Of a stretch of 64,000 nt of DNA, positions 1-11,055 are shown in pieces. Where the stretch lies: NCBI GenBank assembly GCA_018268465.1, contig JAFDWN010000002.1:95140-159139 (forward strand). Direction: 5' to 3'. The notes beneath the pieces are model-generated. The model was not told where the DNA came from. It saw nothing but the letters and a program-made list of their open reading frames with translations, and searched no databases. The position numbers and the translations under genes were made by a program. This DNA is from Actinomycetota bacterium. GTDB lineage: Bacteria > Actinomycetota > Actinomycetes > Mycobacteriales > Mycobacteriaceae. Positions within the stretch are counted from its first letter, which is position 1, and each line of letters opens with the position of its first letter.

Positions 1-183
1 CGTGCCGGATCCGTCTGGGTCAACGCGTACCGCGTGATCGGGCCCAACGTTCCGTTCGGCGGATTCGGTGCCAGCGGTATCGGCCGCGAGAACGGCATCG
101 ACGCCGTCAACGAGTACACCGAATCCAAATCCGTCTGGGTCGAGCTCAGTGGCGACACTCGCGACCCGTTCAAGCTCGGCTAG
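1..183 (+). CDS. Aldehyde dehydrogenase, C-terminal end (partial)
   Basis: The frame is open from the first base and stops with TAG at 181-183, giving the last 60 residues of an NAD(P)-dependent aldehyde dehydrogenase. The typical C-terminal block is visible: GSVWVNAY, then PFGGFGASGIGRENG, then an ending with EYTESKSVW. The catalytic Cys and Glu lie upstream of the window. The next gene starts 25 bases downstream on the same strand with a good ribosome binding site, so the two are probably co-transcribed and the dehydrogenase may oxidise an aldehyde produced by the monooxygenase pathway. That link is inferred from context. Confidence 0.9.
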   Translation, partial: RAGSVWVNAYRVIGPNVPFGGFGASGIGRENGIDAVNEYTESKSVWVELSGDTRDPFKLG

Positions 184-208
184 CACACCATCAACAGAGG
201 AGCGACCC

Positions 209-1369
209 ATGACCGCAATCGAATTCGCGCCGACCGCACCGCGTCCTGCCGCCGAGACCGCACCCCTGGCTGACCGCACGGGCACCAACCCCATGTTCAA
301 CGACCAAAAGATGAAGCTGGGCCTGTTCGGCACCAACTGTTCGCACGGCCTTATCATTTCGCACGCTCCAACCAGTTACGAGGTGACCTGGCAGCACACC
401 CTCGACATCGCCAAACGCGCCGATGCACTTGGCTTGGAGGCGCTGGTACCCGTCGCTCGATGGAAGGGCTTTGGCGGCACCACGAACTTCAACGGCAACT
501 GCTTCGAAACCTATTCGTGGGCAGCGGGTTTGGCACAGGCAACCGAACACATCGCAGTCTTTGCGACATCGCACCTGCCGACGATTCATCCCATTCTGGC
601 CGCGAAGGCCGCCACCACCATCGATCACATCTCCGGTGGACGATTCGGCCTGAACCTCGTGATGGGTTGGGTGACACCGGAGATGGAGATGTTCGGTGGC
701 GTTCAGCGCCAACACGACGACCGGTACGCGTTCGGCCAGGAGTGGATGGACTACGTCAACAAGCTGTGGAGCGAGCCGGCGTCGTTCGGCTTCCACGGCA
801 ACTACTTTCACGGTGACGACGTGGAGTCCTACCCCAAGCCGCACCAGGCCCCCAGACCCGCACTCATCAACGCCGGCAATTCCAAGAGCGGAGTGGACTT
901 CTCGGCGCGCAACGTCGATTTCAACTTCGCCTCGCTGGACACGCTGGAAAACATCAAGGCCTACACCACCGCTTTGGTCGAGAAAGCCCGTACCGAGTAT
1001 CAGCGAGAAATCACACCGATGACCTACGGGCTGGTTGTCTGCCGCGACACCGAGAAGGAGGCGAAGGCCGACTTCCAGCGCGTCATCGACGACGGCGACC
1101 GCGGCGCGGCCGGCAACGTCCTGAAGATGGCGACATCGGGTGCCAGCCAATCGTTCGACCATGCAATGCGATTCCAGGAGCGGTTCATCGCGGGGTGGGG
1201 TGGATACCCGATCGTCGGCACGCCCGAACAGTGTGTCGACCATTTCGCCGACCTTCACAACGCCGGAATGCACGGGATGCTCATGGGGATGATCGACTAC
1301 CACGAGGAGATGCCCAACTTCGCGGACGCCGTCATGCCGCTGCTGAAAGAAGCGGGACTTCGCCACTGA
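209..1369 (+). CDS. LLM-class flavin-dependent monooxygenase (RutA/SfnG-like)
   Basis: This 386-residue protein belongs to the luciferase-like (bacterial luciferase alpha) TIM-barrel flavin monooxygenases. The segment KLGLFGTNCSHGL and the later ARWKGFGG, TIDHISGGRFGLN and MGW blocks are typical of the RutA (pyrimidine), SfnG (dimethyl sulfone) and EDTA monooxygenase branch, which uses reduced FMN and O2 for C-N or C-S cleavage. The ATG at 209 is chosen because AGAGGAG lies 6 bases before it; open frame upstream has no comparable site. It follows an aldehyde dehydrogenase and precedes an AraC regulator, suggesting an inducible catabolic unit for a small N- or S-containing compound. The substrate cannot be read from the sequence. 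No partner flavin reductase is visible in the window. Confidence 0.85.
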   Translation: MTAIEFAPTAPRPAAETAPLADRTGTNPMFNDQKMKLGLFGTNCSHGLIISHAPTSYEVTWQHTLDIAKRADALGLEALVPVARWKGFGGTTNFNGNCFETYSWAAGLAQATEHIAVFATSHLPTIHPILAAKAATTIDHISGGRFGLNLVMGWVTPEMEMFGGVQRQHDDRYAFGQEWMDYVNKLWSEPASFGFHGNYFHGDDVESYPKPHQAPRPALINAGNSKSGVDFSARNVDFNFASLDTLENIKAYTTALVEKARTEYQREITPMTYGLVVCRDTEKEAKADFQRVIDDGDRGAAGNVLKMATSGASQSFDHAMRFQERFIAGWGGYPIVGTPEQCVDHFADLHNAGMHGMLMGMIDYHEEMPNFADAVMPLLKEAGLRH

Positions 1370-1452
1370 CGGCCCGCGCCCGGCGGCGGATCGCAGCCGA
1401 AACGGCTGCAATCCCCCGCCGGACCAGGCCATACTGGGCGCGGAGCAATGGG

Positions 1453-2445
1453 ATGAGTGACGCGGACAAACCTCTCAACAGTTTCCAGATCCTGCGCACG
1501 ACTGACCTGGACGAGGCCCGCCAGGCCGTCGCCGAGGTCTACCTCGAACATCATCTGGACTCGGCGCAGCCCGACCGACTCAACATGACGCTCAATGCGA
1601 TCGAGGAGCGTCTCTTCACTGCCGGCTTCCTGGCATACGGGGCGGACACCACCTTGCACATGCCGCCGACCGAGATCAACTACCACGTCAATCTGACCAC
1701 GACGGGCACCACCAACGCCCTTCGCAGCGACGGCACAAAAGCCTGCACCCAAGCGCGTCGCAGCGGATTGATTCTCCATCCTGAGCACGCCACCACCGTC
1801 GACTGGGCCCCCGACGCGGAACAGCTCATCTTGAAAGTCCCTCGAACCAGCCTCGAATCACATCTGTCAGACCTCTTGGGGAAGCAGGTCAAACGCGTGA
1901 TCGAATTCGGTTTTCACCTCGACCTCTCCACTCCGGCAGGCTCCAGCCTGTTGGCGTCCGTCGAGTTCTTCATGCGCGAGCTCGATCGGCCGGGCGGGAT
2001 CGCCGAAATGCCGTTGGCACGCGATCAGTTGGAGTCGTTCATCATGAGCCAACTACTGGTCGCCGGAGACCATCCCTACCGCGACGAGCTGATGGCACCG
2101 AGCGAGAACGTGAAGCTGGGCCGTCTGCGGCCGGTCATCGACTTCATCGAGATGAACGCCGACGAGCCGCTGACGCCAAACGAATTGGCTCGTGCCGGCA
2201 ACATGTCTGTGCGCACCCTGCACGCCTCGTTCCAGCGGTGCTTCGGCGTGTCGCCGATGGCCTACGTCCGCAGAATCCGCCTGGAGCACGTCCGCGCCGA
2301 GTTGGTCTCCAGCCGCGATCCGCACCTGCAAGTCACCGAGGTGGCCGGCCGGTGGGGCTTCTTCCACCTCGGGCGATTCGCCAAGCAGTACCGGGACCGG
2401 TATGGCGAGTCGCCGTCCGAAACCCTACGGCGACCAGCTCGGTGA
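1453..2445 (+). CDS. AraC-family transcriptional regulator
   Basis: A 330-residue regulator with an N-terminal AraC-binding-like sensor domain (roughly residues 30-200) and a C-terminal double helix-turn-helix (about 225-325). The C-terminal part shows LTPNELARAGNMSVRTLHASFQ for the first helix pair, GVSPMAYVRRIRLEHVR as the linker helix, and VAGRWGFFHLGRFAKQYR followed by GESPSETLR for the second helix pair, which are the AraC/XylS signatures. It lies 83 bases downstream of the monooxygenase on the same strand and probably controls the dehydrogenase-monooxygenase unit. ATG 1453 is used because the encoded MSDADK is followed directly by family-like sequence. The effector is unknown. Confidence 0.85.
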   Translation: MSDADKPLNSFQILRTTDLDEARQAVAEVYLEHHLDSAQPDRLNMTLNAIEERLFTAGFLAYGADTTLHMPPTEINYHVNLTTTGTTNALRSDGTKACTQARRSGLILHPEHATTVDWAPDAEQLILKVPRTSLESHLSDLLGKQVKRVIEFGFHLDLSTPAGSSLLASVEFFMRELDRPGGIAEMPLARDQLESFIMSQLLVAGDHPYRDELMAPSENVKLGRLRPVIDFIEMNADEPLTPNELARAGNMSVRTLHASFQRCFGVSPMAYVRRIRLEHVRAELVSSRDPHLQVTEVAGRWGFFHLGRFAKQYRDRYGESPSETLRRPAR

Positions 2446-2495
2446 GGGGCGGTACCCGGGCGGCGCTATCGCAGCTCCCGGAGATCGTCCCGAAT

Positions 2496-3566
2496 TCAGC
2501 CGAGGCGACTCACCGCTGCGGCGATCCGCTCGTCGGTCGCAGTCAGCGCGATCCGCACGTGCCGGGCCCCGGCCGGTCCGTAGAACTCGCCCGGCGCGGC
2601 GAGGATTCCCCGCTCCGCCAGCCAGCGCACCGTGTCGCGGCAGGGTTCGTCCCGGCTCACCCAGAGGTACAGGCCGGCCTCGGAATGGTCGACGGTGAAG
2701 CCCGCCGCACGCACCGCGGGCAGTAGCGCATCCCGCCGGGCCCGGTAGCGCTCACGCTGTTCGGCCTCGTGCGCGTCGTCGTCCAGCGCCGCCACCATCG
2801 CGGCCTGGACCGGCGTCGGCACCATCATCCCGGCGTGTTTGCGCACCGCCAGAAGCTCGGCGACCAGCCCGGCGTCGCCCGCCACGAAACCCGCGCGGTA
2901 GCCGGCCAGCGATGACGTCTTCGACAGCGAATGGATGGCCAGCAATCCGGTGTGGTCACCGTCGCACACCGACGGATGCAGCACCGACACCGGCGCCGTC
3001 CCATCCCAACTCAGCCCGAGATAGCACTCGTCGGACGCCACGATCGCGCCGCGCTCCCGAGCCCAGCCGACCACCTTGCGCAGATGATCCACGCCCAGCA
3101 CCCGCCCCGTGGGATTGCTCGGGGAATTCAGGTACACCACGGCCGGGCTGCGCGGGCCGATCTGGGTCAGCGAATCGGCAAGAAGCACCTGCGCCCCGGC
3201 AAACCGTGCGCCCACTTCGTAGGTGGGGTAAGCCAGTTCGGGCGCCACCACCAGATCGGCGGACCCGAGCCCCAACAACGTCGGCAACCAGGCGATGAGC
3301 TCCTTGGTGCCGATCACCGGCAGCACCGCGCCCCCGGCCAGCCCGGTGATTCCGTACCGGCGGTGCAGCGCGGCCACGGCCGATGCGCGCAACGCGGGAG
3401 TGCCTGCGGTGGTCGGATACCCGGGCGCCGAACTCGCGGCGGCGAGTGCCTCACGGATCAGCGGCGCGACCGGATCCACGGGCGTGCCGACAGACAGGTC
3501 GACGATGCCGTCGGGATGCGAACCCGCCAGCGCAGTGGCGTCAGCCAGCGTGTCCCACGGGAACAC
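2496..3566 (-). CDS. dapC: Succinyldiaminopimelate aminotransferase (DapC, actinobacterial type)
   Basis: A 356-residue fold-type I PLP-dependent aminotransferase, expected to convert N-succinyl-L-2-amino-6-oxopimelate and glutamate to succinyl-LL-diaminopimelate in lysine and peptidoglycan synthesis. Visible marks are LNSPSNPTGRVLG, SDECYLG and the PLP-lysine region SLSKTSSLAGYRAGF. Its position just downstream of a 7Fe ferredoxin is the conserved actinobacterial arrangement (Rv1178-Rv1177 in M. tuberculosis). The start is uncertain: GTG at 3566 is the first legal codon. Five to six codons further upstream the frame resembles the N-terminus I recall for Rv1178, but the matching codon here is GTC, not GTG. 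Biochemical assignment within aminotransferases is by family and context. Confidence 0.85.
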   Translation of the reverse strand: MFPWDTLADATALAGSHPDGIVDLSVGTPVDPVAPLIREALAAASSAPGYPTTAGTPALRASAVAALHRRYGITGLAGGAVLPVIGTKELIAWLPTLLGLGSADLVVAPELAYPTYEVGARFAGAQVLLADSLTQIGPRSPAVVYLNSPSNPTGRVLGVDHLRKVVGWARERGAIVASDECYLGLSWDGTAPVSVLHPSVCDGDHTGLLAIHSLSKTSSLAGYRAGFVAGDAGLVAELLAVRKHAGMMVPTPVQAAMVAALDDDAHEAEQRERYRARRDALLPAVRAAGFTVDHSEAGLYLWVSRDEPCRDTVRWLAERGILAAPGEFYGPAGARHVRIALTATDERIAAAVSRLG

Positions 3567-3616
3567 GGGCAGCGCCGCGGAGACGGGTCGCCGGACGGTG
3601 TCGTGCCTGGTCGTCG

Positions 3617-3940
3617 TCAGTCCTCACCTTGCGGCGGCAGGTCCTTGATGGACTGCGGATCGTTGTCGGTCTGGCCAACCTTCGAAGCGCCGCCGGGCGA
3701 TCCGAGCTCGTCGAAGAAGTCGGCGTTGACCTGGGTGTAGCTGCCCCACTGGTCGGGTACGTCGTCTTCGTAGTAGATGGCTTCCACCGGGCAGACCGGC
3801 TCGCACGCGCCACAGTCGACGCACTCGTCGGGGTGGATGTACAGCATCCGGGCACCCTCATAGATGCAGTCGACGGGGCATTCCTCGATGCATGCCTTGT
3901 CTTTCACGTCGACGCAGGGTTCGGCAATGACGTACGTCAC
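3617..3940 (-). CDS. fdxC: 7Fe ferredoxin FdxC ([3Fe-4S][4Fe-4S])
   Basis: A 107-residue ferredoxin. The first cluster ligands lie in AEPCVDVKDKACIEECPVDC and the second in CVDCGACEPVCPVEAIYYED, with a long acidic C-terminal extension (QVNADFFDELGSP) typical of the mycobacterial FdxC/FdxA type. The GTG at 3940 is preceded by GAGGAGAA at good distance and begins with VTYVIAEPC, matching family N-termini; the longer open frame upstream is not needed. It is a soluble electron carrier that can serve cytochromes P450 and other redox enzymes. It lies 50 bases upstream of dapC and is probably co-transcribed with it. Confidence 0.95.
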   Translation of the reverse strand: MTYVIAEPCVDVKDKACIEECPVDCIYEGARMLYIHPDECVDCGACEPVCPVEAIYYEDDVPDQWGSYTQVNADFFDELGSPGGASKVGQTDNDPQSIKDLPPQGED

Positions 3941-4167
3941 TGAGTTCTCCTCGATGTACCTGTCCAGTGGGCTGCCGGTCCGGGTCCGGCGCTGGAAGCC
4001 GCCCGGCATCCAGGCAGTATCCCTGCCCAATAGCTGGACGTCTGTCTCAGTGTGCCCTAACCCAGCGCGCCGCCCGGTTATGGGTGGCGCGTGGTTACTG
4101 ATACTAAACGTCGCACATACACCTTCACTAGTCCGACACCTTATGCACCTCGATGCAGTGCAACTAG

Positions 4168-6810
<2,643 letters not shown>

Positions 6811-6824
6811 CACCCATCCGCGGA

Positions 6825-6850
6825 GATGCCACCGCAACCGCGGTGGCATC
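6825..6850. terminator. Bidirectional hairpin terminator between fadH and yceI
   Basis: A perfect 11-bp inverted repeat (GATGCCACCGC and GCGGTGGCATC) with an AACC loop lies between the two convergent genes. There is no U-tract, which is usual for mycobacterial terminators. Confidence 0.7.
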
Positions 6851-6861
6851 ACCCGCGACGG

Positions 6862-7419
6862 TCAGGCCTGCTTGAGGGCTTCGATCTCCAGGGTGATGGT
6901 GACCTTGTCGCCGACGACGGCGCCACCGGTCTCCAACGGCATGTCGATGTCGATGCCGAAGTCCTTGCGGTTCAGCACGACCGACGCCTCGAAGCCCGCG
7001 ACCTCACCGTGGCCCATGCCCGGGTTGACGCCATTGAACTCCAGCGAGAGCGTGACGGGCCGCGTCACGCCCCTGAGCGTGAAGTCGCCGTCGAGCAGGT
7101 AGTTGTCGCCGTCGGCGCGCACTGCGGTGGAGGCGAAGGTTGCGGTCGGATACTTGTCGGACTCGAAGAAGTCGGCCGACTTGAGATGGGCGTCGCGCTG
7201 CTCGTTCTGCGTGTTGATGGAGTCGACCGCGATCTCGGCGGTCACCGACGGCGTGCCGTCCTCGGCGACGACGATGGCACCGCTGAAGGTGTCGAACGTG
7301 CCCCGCACCTTGCTCACCATCAGGTGGCGCACGGCAAAGCCGACCGTGGAGTGCACCGGGTCGATGGCCCAGGTGCCGACCCCGAGCGGGGCGGTTCCGG
7401 TTACCTGAGAAGTGGTCAT
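6862..7419 (-). CDS. YceI-family protein
   Basis: A 185-residue lipocalin-like YceI protein. The family marks WAIDPVHSTVGFAVRHLMVSKVRG, DSINTQNEQRDAHLKSADFF, PTATF and FTLRGVTRPVTL are all present. YceI proteins bind polyisoprenoid or other amphipathic lipids. No signal peptide is seen, so a cytoplasmic location is likely. The ATG is preceded by AGGAG six bases away. A perfect palindrome lies about 50 bases upstream and may be an operator. The physiological ligand here is unknown. Confidence 0.88.
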   Translation of the reverse strand: MTTSQVTGTAPLGVGTWAIDPVHSTVGFAVRHLMVSKVRGTFDTFSGAIVVAEDGTPSVTAEIAVDSINTQNEQRDAHLKSADFFESDKYPTATFASTAVRADGDNYLLDGDFTLRGVTRPVTLSLEFNGVNPGMGHGEVAGFEASVVLNRKDFGIDIDMPLETGGAVVGDKVTITLEIEALKQA

Positions 7420-7471
7420 TTCATGTCTCCTGTTCCTGGCGTCGGAGTGCCCGACACGTCACAAGCTTAAA

Positions 7472-7485
7472 CGGACCATGGTCCG
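7472..7485. promoter_or_regulatory. 14-bp palindrome upstream of yceI, candidate operator
   Basis: The sequence CGGACCATGGTCCG is a perfect palindrome 53 bases upstream of the yceI start codon. The GACCATGGTC core is of a type seen in TetR/MarR-family operators. No regulator gene is adjacent, so the binding protein is unknown. Confidence 0.4.
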
Positions 7486-7531
7486 CATATATTTCCCGGC
7501 CGGGACAAAACATCAGGCGTTGTTGGCAGCC

Positions 7532-7993
7532 TCAGCCGCCGCCACCCCATACCGCCTCGGCGCCCGTGTGTCCGATCCCCACCACGCCGACGATCGAGGA
7601 CACGCCCACGGCCAGGGCCAATACCGCGACAACGATCGCGATCGCGCGCCGTGGCCGGTCCGAACGACTCTCAAGCACATGCAGGAACGCCACCGCCAGC
7701 GCCACGACCAGCAGGGCGACCGAGAAGTAGATCATCCAGGACCCCCGCTCGGCGTGGGTCTCGAGGATCGCACTGTGCTGACTGTTCTGGTTGTAGAGCC
7801 ATTCGCCGGCTTCCACAGTCAACGGCGTGAGCACCATCGTCGCCGCGGCGAAGGCCAGGACCAGCCACACCAGGCGTGTGCGGGCCGCGCGCCAGAACGC
7901 GCAGAGAATCAGCAAGATAGCCGTCAACGGCGCCATGACGACGATTCCGTGTACGAGCAGAGCGTGGGCGGGCAGACCCGCAATGGTCGTCAT
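7532..7993 (-). CDS. DUF2231-type integral membrane protein
   Basis: A 153-residue protein with four predicted membrane segments. It begins with AGLPAHALLVHGIVVMAPL, the AHP-LVH-type opening of DUF2231 proteins, followed by segments around LVWLVLAFAAATMVL, WMIYFSVALLVVALAVAF and AIAIVVAVLALAVGV. A conserved acidic/histidine region (TVEAGEWLYN ... ETHAERG) lies between helices 2 and 3. ATG 7993 is chosen because GAGGAG lies about six bases upstream; a longer reading with ten further codons is possible. Function is unknown. It may be transcribed downstream of fbiC but a strong hairpin separates them. Confidence 0.75.
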   Translation of the reverse strand: MTTIAGLPAHALLVHGIVVMAPLTAILLILCAFWRAARTRLVWLVLAFAAATMVLTPLTVEAGEWLYNQNSQHSAILETHAERGSWMIYFSVALLVVALAVAFLHVLESRSDRPRRAIAIVVAVLALAVGVSSIVGVVGIGHTGAEAVWGGGG

Positions 7994-8147
7994 CGCGCTC
8001 CTCGGGGAGGGGATACTCGCCACAATAAACGGCCCGCCCGGGGATTCGGTTCAATGCGCCGCGCGCCGCCCCGGCGGGTGTCGCGGGTGCGCCTCACCGA
8101 CGCGCGAAGTGCGTGCGGGCCCGTCGGTTCCGGCGGGTAGCCGCCGA

Positions 8148-8220
8148 CTCCCCGGCGAGCGTGCGCAAACTCCCCGCGTGCCTCGCGTGTCGCGCCGCAG
8201 ACACGCACGCTCGCGGGGAG
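8148..8220. terminator. Long imperfect inverted repeat downstream of fbiC
   Basis: Left arm at 8148-8166 and right arm at 8203-8220 pair over about 17 bases with a single bulge (CTCCCC..CGAGCGTGCG against CGCACGCTCG..GGGGAG). An internal CTCCCCGCG gives a second possible pairing. It sits 16 bases past the fbiC stop and probably ends its transcript. The palindromic style resembles dispersed intergenic repeats, which only a genome search could show. Confidence 0.55.
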
Positions 8221-8235
8221 GGGAGGGGAGGACGG

Positions 8236-10821
8236 TCAGGCGGCGAGCGGCGCGTACGTGGTGGTGCGCTGCCGGGCCGGCCGGCCGATGCCCTCGGCGA
8301 TGGCGACCAGCTCCGCGACGGTCTTCGCCGAGCCGAACTCCGAGCCCGCCATCCGGGAGATGGTCTCCTCCATCAACGTGCCACCGAGGTCGTTGGCGCC
8401 CCCGGCGAGCATCACCTGGGTGCGCTCCACCCCGAGTTTGACCCAGCTGGTCTGGATGTGAGAGATCCGGCCGTGCAACATGATCCGGGCCAGGGCGTGC
8501 ACCGCGCGATTGTCCCGGTGGGTGGGGCCGGGGCGCGCGCCGCCGGCCAGGTACAACGGCGAGGACTGGTGCACGAACGGCAGCGGCACGAACTCGGTGA
8601 AACCGCCGGTACGGTCCTGGATCTCGCGCAATACCCGCAGGTGGCCGACCCAGTGGCGGGGCTGGTCGACGTGCCCGTACATCATCGTCGAACTGGACCG
8701 CAGCCCCACCTCGTGCGCGGTGGTCACCACGTCGATCCACATCGACGTCGGCAATTTGCCCTTGGTCAACACCCAGCGCACCTCGTCGTCGAGGATCTCC
8801 GCGGCCGTGCCCGGGATGGTGTCCAGACCGGCCTCCCGCAACGCGATCAGCCACTCCCGGATACTCAACCCGCTCTTGGTGACGCCGTTGGCGATCTCCA
8901 TCGGCGAGAACGCATGCACGTGCATCGACGGCACCCGCCGCTTGACCGCCCGCACCAGGTCGGCATAGCCGGTCACCGGCAGTTCCGGGTCGATCCCGCC
9001 CTGCATGCACACCTCGGTGGCACCGGCGACGTGCGCCTCCCACGCCCGGTCCGCCACCTCGTCGACGGACAGCGAATACGCGTCGGCGTCGCCCTTACGC
9101 TGCGCGAACGCACAGAATCGGCAGCCCGTGTAGCAGATGTTGGTGAAATTGATGTTGCGGTTGACCACGAACGTGACTTCGTCGCCCACGGTGTCTCGGC
9201 GCAGCGAATCCGCCAGCGCGGCAACGGCATCCAGCGACGGACCGTCCGCGGTGGCCAGTGCCAGATACTCGTCGTCGGTGCACCCGCCCGGATCGCGTTC
9301 GGCCGACCGCAACGCCGCCGCCACATCGGTGTCGATACGTTCCGGGGCCCGCGCGGCGAGTTCGTGGACCTTCTCGCGGATCGACTCCCAGTCACCGAAC
9401 GCGTTGCCGAGGTCGCTGCGGGTCTCGGTACGCCGCCCCTCGGTGTCGATGGCGGTGTGCAGGTCCGTGCGTCCCAGCGACTCGGTGGCCTCGTCGGGCT
9501 CCTGCCATGGGCGCCCCACCGGGTTCACGTCCAGCGCGAACCCGCTGTCGGGATCGGCCAGCGCCGCGACGTGCCCGCGTACCCGTGGATCGATCCATGC
9601 GGCACCGGCGTTGATGTACTTCGGATGCGCGGTGAGCCGCTGCACCAACTCGTATCCCGCCTCCGCTGTCACCTCCGCAAGATCGTCGAGGGCAGGCCAG
9701 GGCCGTTCGGGGTTCACATGGTCGGGGGTCAGCGGCGACACCCCGCCCCAGTCGTCGACACCCGCCCCGATCAGGGCCAGGCTTTCCGTGCGGGAGACAA
9801 GGTTGGGCGGCGCCTGGATCCGCATCCCCGGGCCCAGCACCAGCCGGGCCGCGGCGATCGTCGCGACGAAATCGTCGATACCCGCATCGGGCACCGCCGC
9901 CATCGCGGTGTGTTCCTTGGCCCGGAAGTTCTGCACGATCACTTCCTGCACATGCCCGAACTGCTTGTGCGACTTTCGGATCGCATGCATCGTCTCGGCC
10001 CGCTCGAGCAGGGTCTCACCGATCCCCACCAGCAGCCCGGTGGTGAACGGGATGGACAGCCGGCCCGCGTCGTCCAGCGTGCGCAGCCGTACGGCCGGGT
10101 CCTTGTCCGGACTGCCGTAGTGCGCCAGCCCCTTGGTCTCGAACAGCCGCCGCGACGTGGTCTCCAGCATCATGCCCATCGACGGCGCGACGGGTTTGAG
10201 CCGCGACAGCTCCGACCAGCTCATCACCCCGGGATTGAGGTGCGGCAGCAGCCCGGTCTCCTCCAGCACCCGGATCGACATTGCCCGCACATAGTCCAGC
10301 GTCGAGTCGTAGCCGCGTTCGTCGAGCCACTGCCTGGCCTCGTCCCAGCGGGTCTCCGGCCGATCGCCCAACGTGAAAAGCGCTTCCTTGCAACCCAACT
10401 CCGCGCCCCGGCGGGCGACGTCGAGAATCTCGTCGGGTTCCATGTACATACCCAGACCCTGGGCGCGTAGACGGCCCGGCACGGTGACGAATGTGCAGTA
10501 GTGGCAAGTGTCGCGACACAGGTGGGTGACCGGTATGAAGACCTTGCGGGAGTAGCTGATCGGCAGGGCGCCACCGGGCCCGCGGCGACCCGCCGAGGCC
10601 AGGCCCGCGTCGCGCACCCGCGCAGCGCTGGCACACAGGTCGGCCAGATCGTCACCGCGCGCGGTCATCGCCACGGCGGCCTCGTCGACGTTCAGCGCGA
10701 CACCGTCACGCGCCCGCCGCAGCACCCTGCGCATCGCAGATGCGCTCGACGGTGACGTTTCCGGCGTACGGGGGACCACCGGGCTGGGCAGTTCGGTGCC
10801 ACGCTGGGGGTTCAGAGCCAC
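8236..10821 (-). CDS. fbiC: FO synthase FbiC (coenzyme F420 biosynthesis)
   Basis: An 861-residue fusion of two radical-SAM domains that makes 7,8-didemethyl-8-hydroxy-5-deazariboflavin (FO), the chromophore of F420, from tyrosine and a ribityl-uracil. The N-terminal CofG domain has its cluster motif in [10 protein letters not shown] (near residue 85). The C-terminal CofH domain has [10 protein letters not shown] (near residue 565), followed by the highly conserved NVINFTN-like and [14 protein letters not shown] regions. GTG 10821 gives an N-terminus that aligns in length with the M. tuberculosis protein as I recall it (ten residues before LPSPVV). An alternative GTG at 10866 would add 15 residues. 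No clear Shine-Dalgarno precedes either. Confidence 0.96.
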   Translation of the reverse strand: MALNPQRGTELPSPVVPRTPETSPSSASAMRRVLRRARDGVALNVDEAAVAMTARGDDLADLCASAARVRDAGLASAGRRGPGGALPISYSRKVFIPVTHLCRDTCHYCTFVTVPGRLRAQGLGMYMEPDEILDVARRGAELGCKEALFTLGDRPETRWDEARQWLDERGYDSTLDYVRAMSIRVLEETGLLPHLNPGVMSWSELSRLKPVAPSMGMMLETTSRRLFETKGLAHYGSPDKDPAVRLRTLDDAGRLSIPFTTGLLVGIGETLLERAETMHAIRKSHKQFGHVQEVIVQNFRAKEHTAMAAVPDAGIDDFVATIAAARLVLGPGMRIQAPPNLVSRTESLALIGAGVDDWGGVSPLTPDHVNPERPWPALDDLAEVTAEAGYELVQRLTAHPKYINAGAAWIDPRVRGHVAALADPDSGFALDVNPVGRPWQEPDEATESLGRTDLHTAIDTEGRRTETRSDLGNAFGDWESIREKVHELAARAPERIDTDVAAALRSAERDPGGCTDDEYLALATADGPSLDAVAALADSLRRDTVGDEVTFVVNRNINFTNICYTGCRFCAFAQRKGDADAYSLSVDEVADRAWEAHVAGATEVCMQGGIDPELPVTGYADLVRAVKRRVPSMHVHAFSPMEIANGVTKSGLSIREWLIALREAGLDTIPGTAAEILDDEVRWVLTKGKLPTSMWIDVVTTAHEVGLRSSSTMMYGHVDQPRHWVGHLRVLREIQDRTGGFTEFVPLPFVHQSSPLYLAGGARPGPTHRDNRAVHALARIMLHGRISHIQTSWVKLGVERTQVMLAGGANDLGGTLMEETISRMAGSEFGSAKTVAELVAIAEGIGRPARQRTTTYAPLAA

Positions 10822-11055
10822 TCCCGTGTAACCCCGCCGTCGTGAGGAATCATCCGCGCGTCCCACATTCTGAAACCAAGCCGCCTGGCATACCGGCCAC
10901 AGTAGTCCCAGCGCGACGGCTGCGGTGGTGCCGGCGCCAGGGGGCGGGGCCCGCCGGAGGCGCGGCAGTTCGCCGACTCGCCCGTCCGTTTCACAGCAAA
11001 CGCGGCAGCGTGGACGTAGGTTGATCCGGTCGGGAACCCGAGTTCAGGAGTAAGC

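Noticed and set aside
10822-10866. Longer FbiC start at GTG 10866
   Set aside because: It adds 15 residues absent from the known protein as I recall it and has no ribosome site; kept only as an alternative.
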